Assembly (NCBI GenBank): GCA_902470265.1
Contig: CABRFW010000131.1
Span: 1-5,038, forward strand
Direction: 5' to 3'
Source of the DNA: an uncultured Collinsella sp.
Lineage (GTDB): Bacteria > Actinomycetota > Coriobacteriia > Coriobacteriales > Coriobacteriaceae
DNA length: 5,038 nucleotides
In this document: positions 1 through 4,235 of the stretch, piece after piece
Layout: each line of letters starts with the position of its first letter
Numbering within the stretch: the stretch's first letter is position 1
Made by a program: the position numbers and the translations under genes
Notes under the pieces: generated by a model
What the model was told of the DNA's origin: nothing
The model's input: the letters and a program-made list of their open reading frames with translations, nothing else
The model's database searches: none

Positions 1-1004
1 CCTATCTGGCGTCGCACCCCGAGCTCACCGATGCAGCACGCGAGCTTGTCCATAACGACATTAGCGCGAATCCCCAAAAGTATGCGCAGTCCGAGCATGC
101 CCAGGCGCTGCTGTCCTACGCCGGTGTTCATCGCCGCCTGCTCGACGAGCTTCATCGCATCGAGGACATGGGCAGCGACGAGGAGTTCGAGCAGACGCGC
201 AATCGTCTGTTCGACGACATGCGAGATGAGCTGCTCAAGATTGTCCGCGTCGATGCGCTGGCCGTCGATGCCCAGCTGCTCGCCATCATTTTGGCGGACA
301 CGCCCGTTGACGCCTGCCTGGGCGACCTGATGAAGCTCGAGGCGACCACGGCCGATTACCTGCAGCAAAGTGTGCCCGGGTTCGATATGGAGGCCCCACA
401 CTACTGGGCCAACAATGTTTTGGCCGACGGTGTCACCGCAGCAGACCTTACCGTGAGCGAGCCGGCTCTTATCGGGTGGCTTCATACACTCGAGGCCATC
501 TCGCAGCTATGTATGGCGAGCGCTCGCTACCGTGCTGCCGCCAACTACGCCCGCCGCGTCCTTAAAGCAGAAGGCTATCCCACCCGAGCCGCAGGCACCG
601 TGTTGCTCGCCCTCGCTCGTCTGGAAGACGAGGACGGCTTTTTTGCCCTAGCCCACCAACTCGAGGAAGAGATCGGGGCTGACGCGCTCGAGAACTCTCC
701 TTGGTATCTGCTCGCCCGCACAATCCTATTGTTCAAAACGAACAAGATGCGCCCGGCGACACGCGCGCTGCGTGAGTTTGCCAACCGTTGCGAGGGCGGC
801 GCGTTCTTCTTGCTGAACCCCATGTACCAGACGCCGTACCTTCCCTGCCGGCCCGAGCCGCGCGATCCCTGGGATCTTTCGCACCAGGCCGTTTGGGAAG
901 CGGACGGTATTATCTCGGACACTCCCGACTTTGCCCCCTGGGCCAATGCCTGCGAAGACGTGTCGCAGCTTGCCCAGGAATTTGCGCGCCGCTACGGTTT
1001 TTAG
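1..1004 (+). CDS. Hypothetical helical (TPR-like) protein, 5' end outside window
   Basis: The reading frame is open from base 3 (bases 1-2 belong to a split codon) to a TAG at 1002-1004, giving 333 visible residues, so the true start lies upstream. The Met at base 168 is internal: the 55 codons before it are open and read like protein (YLASHPELTDAARELVHND...). The protein is rich in Ala, Leu, Glu and Arg. Visible residues about 156-225 look like paired amphipathic helices typical of tetratricopeptide-like repeats (for example YRAAANYARRVLKAEGYPTR, then LLALARLEDEDGFFALAHQLEEE). The last 65 residues differ, with a Pro-rich stretch (NPMYQTPYLPCRPEPRDPW). I see no signal peptide, membrane segment or catalytic motif. 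It ends 45 bp before the murT-gatD start with no terminator between, so the two may be co-transcribed. I do not recognise a named family; the TPR call is only from the helical pattern. Confidence 0.8.
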   Translation, partial: YLASHPELTDAARELVHNDISANPQKYAQSEHAQALLSYAGVHRRLLDELHRIEDMGSDEEFEQTRNRLFDDMRDELLKIVRVDALAVDAQLLAIILADTPVDACLGDLMKLEATTADYLQQSVPGFDMEAPHYWANNVLADGVTAADLTVSEPALIGWLHTLEAISQLCMASARYRAAANYARRVLKAEGYPTRAAGTVLLALARLEDEDGFFALAHQLEEEIGADALENSPWYLLARTILLFKTNKMRPATRALREFANRCEGGAFFLLNPMYQTPYLPCRPEPRDPWDLSHQAVWEADGIISDTPDFAPWANACEDVSQLAQEFARRYGF

Positions 1005-1037
1005 TGACGCACTCGACCCGACCATGTCGTTTACGTT

Positions 1038-1042
1038 AGGAA
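1038..1042 (+). promoter_or_regulatory. Ribosome binding site of murT-gatD
   Basis: AGGAA lies 7 nt before the ATG at 1050, a good Shine-Dalgarno match and spacing. It supports the ATG at 1050 as the start of the fusion protein. There is no comparable site between the two halves of the fusion. Confidence 0.65.
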
Positions 1043-1049
1043 CGGTTTC

Positions 1050-3224
1050 ATGAACCTCCGCTCATCTCTTGCCTGCACCTCGAGCGATATCGCTCGCTGG
1101 GGGCTGCGCTCCGTCCTTAAGCGCCAGGGTGGCGTGCTTCCCGGCCGCATCGCCATGAAGATCGACCCCGAGTTGCTGAGCGACCTCGCTGCCCTTGTCG
1201 ACCGCAGCGTGGTGATCACCGGCACCAACGGCAAGACCACCACCTCCAACCTCATCGCCGACGCCGTTGCCGCCAGCGGCGCCACCGTGGTATGCAACCG
1301 CGCCGGCAACAACATGGAGCCGGGCGTGGTGGGCGCACTGCTCGAGGCGCGCAGCGGCCTCAAGCGAGCCGGTGGCAAGCGCGTGGGCGTTTTTGAGTGC
1401 GATGAGCTTTACACCGTACGCGTTCTGCCCAAGCTCAAGCCGACGTACTTCGTGCTGCTCAACCTGTTCCGCGACCAGCTAGATCGCTATGGCGAGATCG
1501 ATCACACCCAGGAGGTCATCGCCCATGCGTTGGAGCTTTCGCCGGCAACAACGCTCATCTACAACGCAGACGACCCGCTGTGTGCCGCGATCGCCGCACG
1601 CGTTCCCAATGCAAGCATCGCCTTTGGCATCGACGGCGCCACCAACACCGAGTCCGACCGTATTAGCGACTCGCGCTTTTGCTCACAGTGCAACGCGCCG
1701 CTGGAGTATGACTACGTGCAATACGGCCAGCTTGGCGCATACCATTGCCCCTCGTGCGGTTGGGCACGCCCCGCACTGGTCCGCCGTGTGACGGGCGTGA
1801 AGCTCGGCTGCGACGGCTACGGCTTCGACCTGGTCTTTGGATCTGCGCCCGACGCGGCTGCCGTACACATCGCCACACGCTACAACGGTCTGTACATGGT
1901 CTATAACGTTGCCGCCGCCTTCTTTGCCGCACGCGAGTTGGGCGTGGACACGGCGTTTCTACAGCCTACGCTCGATGCCTACGTCCCCGCCGGCGGACGT
2001 ATGGGCCGCTGGGAGATCGCCGGCCGTACCGTCGAGGCAAACCTGGCCAAAAATCCCGTGGGCTTCGATCGCCAGATCCAGTCCATTAAAACGGCAGGCG
2101 GCAGGCTCTGCGCCTTCTTCCTGAACGACAACGACGCCGACGGCCACGATGTCTCGTGGATCTACGACGTCGACTTCGAGCGCATCGCCGACACACCGGG
2201 TCTTGTCGCCTTTGCCGGAGGCACGCGTGCGCACGACATGCAGGTACGCCTCAAGTACGCCGGCATCGATGCCGCGATTATCTCGGACGTCGCGCAGGCA
2301 ATTGGCGCCGTTGCGGATGAAGCCGCAGGCGACACTTTCTATGCCGTCGCCAACTACACGGCCTTCCCGCCGCTGGTCAAAGAACTCGATGGGCTGAAAG
2401 GCGCCACCGCCGACGCTGTTGCCGGGCGCGCCGTAGCCCGTGCCGACGGCAGCGCTGTCCCCACGGATATTGCGCCGGTCGAGCTTTCGCGCCCGCTGCG
2501 CATCGTCTACCTGTATCCCGATGCCCTTAACCTCTACGGCGACGGCGGCAACGTTATCGCGCTCGAGCGCCGTTGCGCCTGGCGCGGCATTCCCGTGCGC
2601 GTGGACGAGGTCCGTATGGGCGAGTCACTCGATCTCACCGATGCCGATATCGTCATGATGGGTGGCGGCTCCGACCGCGACCAGCTAGCCGTGGCACACG
2701 AGCTGCTCGCCCAAAAAGACAAGGTCGCGGCCTATGTTGAGGACGGCGGCACACTGCTTGCCATCTGTGGCAGCTATCAGCTGCTCGGCCGTTCGTACTA
2801 CATGGGCGACGATCGCATTGAGGGCCTGGGCGTCATTGCCGCCGAAACCGTACGTGGCTCCGATCGCCTGATCGGCAACGTAGCCGTCAAAACCGATCTG
2901 GCACCTGAGCCCTTTGTGGGATTCGAGAACCACGGTGGCCGCACGCTTTTGGACGCCGAGGCCACGCCGCTCGGAACGTCCGTCGTCACGGGCACCGGCA
3001 ACAACGGCGACGATGGCTTTGAGGGTCTCATCTACAAGGGCGTCATCGGCACGTACCTACACGGACCGGCACTGCCCAAGAACCCCGAACTCGCCGACTG
3101 GCTGATCGCGCACGCCCTCGAGCGCCGCGGCGATGCGCAGGCCACGGCCCTGCTGCCGCTCAAAACCCTCGACGACACCTACGAGCACGCCGCCCACGAC
3201 GCCGCCATGAAGCTCCTCCCCTAA
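1050..3224 (+). CDS. murT-gatD: Fused lipid II isoglutaminyl synthase: MurT (Mur ligase-like) + GatD (glutamine amidotransferase)
   Basis: This 724-residue protein amidates the alpha-carboxyl of D-Glu in the lipid II stem peptide to D-isoglutamine, using ATP and glutamine at the inner face of the membrane. Residues about 1-447 are MurT: the P-loop GTNGKTTT (58-65), the Mur-ligase middle domain, a four-Cys zinc-ribbon (C211, C214, C233, C236), and a C-terminal DUF1727 domain with the family motif NDNDADGHDVSW (359-370), which carries the Asp of the MurT/GatD catalytic triad. A linker of about 35 residues (448-482), rich in Ala, Asp and Gly, leads to GatD (about 483-724), a class I, CobB/CobQ-like glutaminase. 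It opens with LYPDALNLYGDGGN, has the nucleophile in AICGSYQLLG (C573) and the catalytic His in GTYLHGP (H671). In Staphylococcus aureus and Streptococcus pneumoniae the two are separate subunits; here they form one uninterrupted frame. All expected key residues are present. The GatD half ends close to the normal C-terminus. Confidence 0.95.
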   Translation: MNLRSSLACTSSDIARWGLRSVLKRQGGVLPGRIAMKIDPELLSDLAALVDRSVVITGTNGKTTTSNLIADAVAASGATVVCNRAGNNMEPGVVGALLEARSGLKRAGGKRVGVFECDELYTVRVLPKLKPTYFVLLNLFRDQLDRYGEIDHTQEVIAHALELSPATTLIYNADDPLCAAIAARVPNASIAFGIDGATNTESDRISDSRFCSQCNAPLEYDYVQYGQLGAYHCPSCGWARPALVRRVTGVKLGCDGYGFDLVFGSAPDAAAVHIATRYNGLYMVYNVAAAFFAARELGVDTAFLQPTLDAYVPAGGRMGRWEIAGRTVEANLAKNPVGFDRQIQSIKTAGGRLCAFFLNDNDADGHDVSWIYDVDFERIADTPGLVAFAGGTRAHDMQVRLKYAGIDAAIISDVAQAIGAVADEAAGDTFYAVANYTAFPPLVKELDGLKGATADAVAGRAVARADGSAVPTDIAPVELSRPLRIVYLYPDALNLYGDGGNVIALERRCAWRGIPVRVDEVRMGESLDLTDADIVMMGGGSDRDQLAVAHELLAQKDKVAAYVEDGGTLLAICGSYQLLGRSYYMGDDRIEGLGVIAAETVRGSDRLIGNVAVKTDLAPEPFVGFENHGGRTLLDAEATPLGTSVVTGTGNNGDDGFEGLIYKGVIGTYLHGPALPKNPELADWLIAHALERRGDAQATALLPLKTLDDTYEHAAHDAAMKLLP

Positions 3225-3230
3225 CGCCCC

Positions 3231-3269
3231 AACCACCACAAAGGGGACAGGCACCTTTGTGGTGGTTTT
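3231..3269 (+). terminator. Rho-independent terminator of murT-gatD
   Basis: A perfect 14-bp stem (AACCACCACAAAGG at 3231-3244 with CCTTTGTGGTGGTT at 3254-3267) encloses a 9-nt loop (GGACAGGCA) and ends in TTTT (3266-3269). It starts 6 bp after the murT-gatD stop codon. Its 5' arm contains an A-tract position opposite the T-run, so it could work in both directions. The T-run is short, but the stem is long and exact. The loop and inner stem (GGGGACAGGCACC) resemble an extragenic palindrome I associate with Collinsella intergenic regions; that is memory, not shown here. Confidence 0.8.
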
Positions 3270-3288
3270 GACCCATCCCAGCGGTTTG

Positions 3289-3343
3289 TCTCAATCTGTA
3301 ACATCTAGACCGTTAAAAGTCGTCTTACTGTTACAGAATGAGA
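3289..3343. repeat. Palindromic repeat unit A (55-nt hairpin)
   Basis: The arms TCTCAATCTGTAACA (3289-3303) and TGTTACAGAATGAGA (3329-3343) pair over 15 positions with one A-A mismatch around a 25-nt loop. It is the first of two matching units in the gap between murT-gatD and the tRNA. There is no U-run after the stem, so it does not look like an intrinsic terminator. It could be a REP-like repeat, an RNA-processing hairpin, or a pair of protein binding sites. Confidence 0.75.
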
Positions 3344-3368
3344 TGTTCGTCCCGACGCCTACCTTTTG

Positions 3369-3423
3369 TCTCGATCTGTAACAGATAGAGCCAATTTGCC
3401 CGCCCAGATGTTACAGATTGAGA
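3369..3423. repeat. Palindromic repeat unit B (55-nt hairpin)
   Basis: The arms TCTCGATCTGTAACA (3369-3383) and TGTTACAGATTGAGA (3409-3423) pair over all 15 positions, with one G-T wobble, around a 25-nt loop. Arm length, loop length and total length match unit A exactly, and the period between the units is 80 bp. The loop sequences differ (unit B has GATAGAGCC...CGCCCAGA), so selection appears to act on the arms. The left arms of both units are preceded by the same TTTG. Confidence 0.78.
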
Positions 3424-3451
3424 TATTTGAAAATCGGAATAGAAGCCTACT

Positions 3452-3467
3452 CCTTTGTGGTGGTTTT
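3452..3467 (+). repeat. Orphan half-copy of the murT-gatD terminator stem
   Basis: CCTTTGTGGTGGTTTT here is identical to 3254-3269, the 3' arm and T-run of the upstream terminator, but has no 5' partner arm beside it. The two 16-bp copies are 198 bp apart and bracket palindromic units A and B. Confidence 0.7.
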
Positions 3468-3504
3468 CCAGTTTGCCAACGATATACGCGCCGGCAAAAA
3501 AGTC

Positions 3505-3513
3505 TGCTATACT
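3505..3513 (+). promoter_or_regulatory. Extended -10 promoter of tRNA-Glu
   Basis: TGCTATACT is an extended -10 (TGn plus TATACT) placed 10 bp before the mature tRNA 5' end, which allows a very short leader. No good -35 is seen at the normal 16-18 bp spacing (the hexamer there is about TACGCG); TTGCCA at 3473-3478 is too far away. The TG extension could compensate. Confidence 0.55.
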
Positions 3514-3523
3514 CTTTCCCGCT

Positions 3524-3600
3524 GTCCCCATCGTCTAGCGGCCAAGGACGCCACCCTTTCAAGGTGGATATCGCGGGTTCGAATCCCGCTGGGGGCACCA
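3524..3600 (+). tRNA. tRNA-Glu (anticodon TTC)
   Basis: A complete cloverleaf is visible. The acceptor stem is GTCCCCA (3524-3530) with TGGGGGC, containing one U-G pair; the D arm is GTC...GAC with the loop TAGCGGCCAAG. The anticodon stem CCACC/GGTGG encloses the loop CTTTCAA with TTC at 3558-3560. The T arm is GCGGG-TTCGAAT-CCCGC. The discriminator is A and the CCA end is encoded (3598-3600). It reads glutamate codons GAA and, by wobble, GAG. The gene has its own extended -10 promoter and a terminator 12 bp downstream, so it is a single-gene unit. Its 3' end from base 3583 is duplicated 189 bp downstream. Confidence 0.97.
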
Positions 3601-3670
3601 TTTGAGATGTGAAGCCCGTTACCAATTCGGTAGCGGGCTTTTTGCTACCGATATGCCGGGATTCGAACCC
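3583..3670. repeat. 88-bp direct repeat, copy 1 (tRNA-Glu 3' end plus terminator)
   Basis: Bases 3583-3670 are identical to 3772-3859, an 88-bp perfect repeat with a 189-bp offset. It begins in the T-loop of the tRNA (ATCCCGCTGGGGGCACCA), covers the acceptor 3' strand, CCA and the terminator hairpin, and ends in CCGGGATTCGAACCC, which reads as a T-arm on the - strand. Starting in the T-loop and covering the tRNA 3' end is the usual shape of a tyrosine-integrase attachment site, but the repeat is longer than most. Confidence 0.92.
3612..3643 (+). terminator. Rho-independent terminator of tRNA-Glu
   Basis: The arms AGCCCGTTACC (3613-3623) and GGTAGCGGGCT (3629-3639) pair over 11 bp with one G-U around the loop AATTC, followed by TTTTT (3639-3643). 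The preceding A at 3612 can extend the stem into the T-run. It begins 12 bp after the encoded CCA. Just downstream, GCTACCG (3644-3650) can pair instead with CGGTAGC in the 3' arm. Confidence 0.88.
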
Positions 3671-3771
3671 GACAGGGTGCGGAGCTGAGGAAACGCGCAA
3701 GCGTTTTCCAGCGCAGCACGCAAGGAGCGAAGCGACGCAGCGAAAGCGGGCGGCGCCAGCCGCACGCGGAC
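3671..3771. other. GC-rich 101-bp spacer between tRNA 3'-end repeats
   Basis: This segment is unique within the window and clearly more GC-rich than the flanks. It holds small hairpins: GGAAACGC/GCGTTTTCC (one bulge) around GCAA near 3688-3709, and GCGGC/GCCGC around GCCA near 3750-3763. It also carries short repeated words (GAGCGAAGCG, GCAGCGAAAGCG). No gene or start signal is credible. Near its right end, CGCGGAC leads into ATCCCGC, which resembles the tRNA T-arm (CGCGGGTTCGAATCCCGC) with its loop lost. It may be the remnant of an inserted element or of a structured repeat. Confidence 0.6.
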
Positions 3772-3789
3772 ATCCCGCTGGGGGCACCA
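3772..3789 (+). pseudogene. tRNA-Glu 3'-end fragment (second copy)
   Basis: These 18 bases (ATCCCGCTGGGGGCACCA) repeat the 3' strand of the T-arm, the acceptor 3' strand, the discriminator and CCA of the intact tRNA-Glu. No D arm, anticodon arm or 5' acceptor strand precedes them, so no tRNA can be made from this copy. It is part of the longer 88-bp repeat. Confidence 0.8.
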
Positions 3790-3800
3790 TTTGAGATGTG

Positions 3801-3832
3801 AAGCCCGTTACCAATTCGGTAGCGGGCTTTTT
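3801..3832 (+). terminator. Duplicated copy of the tRNA-Glu terminator
   Basis: The sequence is identical to the terminator at 3612-3643, with the same 11-bp stem, AATTC loop and T-run. It has no gene directly upstream; it could catch read-through from the first terminator. Confidence 0.8.
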
Positions 3833-3895
3833 GCTACCGATATGCCGGGATTCGAACCCCGAGGGCATTAAATCACACTGTCATCCAAGGGCCCG

Positions 3896-4112
3896 TGGGC
3901 AAAAAATAGCAAATATGAGTACTGTTACCAATTTAGTAACAGCGATTTCATGCCATCTGAAGGCGATTTAGACGCCAGGGGTCCTAAGGTGGAAGAATTG
4001 CAGACGTTTATCGGCTAAGTACTTGGACATATGTTGTGTAACACTGCATATTTTGCAAAAAGATAATGCTACAGGACTTGTGACAGTACTCATATTTGAC
4101 GTTTTTTGCCCA
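3896..4112. mobile_element. MITE-like element with 32-bp terminal inverted repeats
   Basis: The left end (3896-3927, starting TGGGCAAAAAATAGCAAATA) and the right end (4081-4112, read on the - strand as TGGGCAAAAAACGTCAAATA...) match at 28 of 32 positions. The 217-bp unit is AT-richer than the genes around it and has no convincing ORF. Inside are smaller hairpins: CTGTTAC/GTAACAG (3922-3928 with 3936-3942) and GGCG/CGCC (3962-3965 with 3973-3976). A further short match lies outside the ends (AAGGGC 3887-3892 with GCCCTT 4115-4120). No target-site duplication is visible. It could be a non-autonomous transposon relic, or a structured extragenic repeat; only genome-wide copies would tell. Confidence 0.6.
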
Positions 4113-4128
4113 TAGCCCTTTATACCTA

Positions 4129-4155
4129 GGCAAATCGGTAGCAAAACGGGCTTCA
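4129..4155 (-). repeat. Inverted, shortened relic of the tRNA terminator repeat
   Basis: Read on the - strand, this is TGAAGCCCG followed by TTTTGCTACCGATTTGCC. The tRNA repeat (3610-3657) has the same two blocks, with one mismatch (GATATGCC), but separated by the 21 bases 3619-3639 that form most of the terminator hairpin. The match is 26 of 27 after the gap. It places an inverted third copy on the far side of the MITE-like element. Confidence 0.65.
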
Positions 4156-4171
4156 AAGCGCCCTTCGCAAA

Positions 4172-4204
4172 CAAAAACCGGGGCCCGCATGATGCGGACC
4201 CCGG
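4172..4204 (-). terminator. Rho-independent terminator of glnN
   Basis: On the - strand a near-perfect stem (CCGGGGTCCGC with GCGGGCCCCGG, one G-U, loop ATCAT) spans 4204-4178 and is followed by TTTTTG. It lies 31 bp past the glnN stop codon, the right place and direction to end that transcript. The + strand lacks a T-run after the hairpin, so it is one-directional. Confidence 0.92.
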
Positions 4205-4235
4205 CTCAATACCGTGACGATATGTCAGTTACGCC

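Larger units (their letters stand above)
3772..3859. repeat. 88-bp direct repeat, copy 2
   Basis: This is an exact duplicate of 3583-3670. The copies diverge at both edges: the tRNA T-stem precedes copy 1 and GC-rich spacer precedes copy 2; GACAGGG follows copy 1 and CGAGGGC follows copy 2. Perfect identity over 88 bp of non-coding DNA points to a recent event or ongoing recombination between the copies. Confidence 0.92.
3601..4235. other. Long intergenic block, repeat-rich, no protein gene
   Basis: No credible protein gene is seen in these 635 bp on either strand; open frames here run through tRNA remnants, terminators and inverted repeats and lack ribosome binding sites. From left to right it holds the tRNA terminator, the GC-rich spacer, the duplicated tRNA end and terminator, a 36-bp stretch with nothing recognised (3860-3895), the inverted-repeat element (3896-4112), an inverted relic of the terminator repeat (4129-4155), and the glnN terminator (4172-4204). 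Confidence 0.75.

Noticed and set aside
168..170. ATG as start of the first gene
   Set aside because: The same frame is open and protein-like for 55 codons upstream to the window edge, so this Met is most likely internal.
726..1378. Open frames on the - strand opposite the first gene and the start of murT-gatD
   Set aside because: They are shadows of GC-rich coding sequence; the + strand frames have recognisable domains or longer, continuous coding character.
2390..2500. Possible frameshift joining separate murT and gatD genes
   Set aside because: The frame is continuous, the linker has normal codon use, and there is no stop codon, homopolymer run or internal ribosome binding site that would suggest a sequencing error or a hidden second start.
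3366..3612. Two short + strand open frames across the tRNA
   Set aside because: They read through palindrome B, the tRNA promoter and the tRNA itself, and have no ribosome binding site.
3289..3859. CRISPR array
   Set aside because: The repeats occur only twice per type, are palindromic or tRNA-derived, and have spacers of unsuitable length; no cas genes are present.
3359..3868. 169-residue open frame on the - strand
   Set aside because: It is antisense to the tRNA-Glu and its duplicate. Its product contains PPAGFEPAISTLKG, the well-known false protein produced by translating the reverse strand of tRNA genes, and an internal repeat that only reflects the 88-bp DNA repeat.
3840..3895. A complete tRNA gene on the - strand
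   Set aside because: Only a T-arm-like stem is present; no matching acceptor strands, D arm or anticodon arm can be found.
3896..4112. Target-site duplication at the MITE-like element
   Set aside because: The bases next to the ends (CCCG on the left, TAGC on the right, or the bases outside the extended ends) do not match, so no duplication can be claimed.
3968..4190. Short - strand open frames (68 and 60 residues) in the MITE-like element and glnN terminator region
   Set aside because: They start within or next to the glnN terminator hairpin, run through the inverted repeat, resemble no known protein, and have no clear ribosome binding site.
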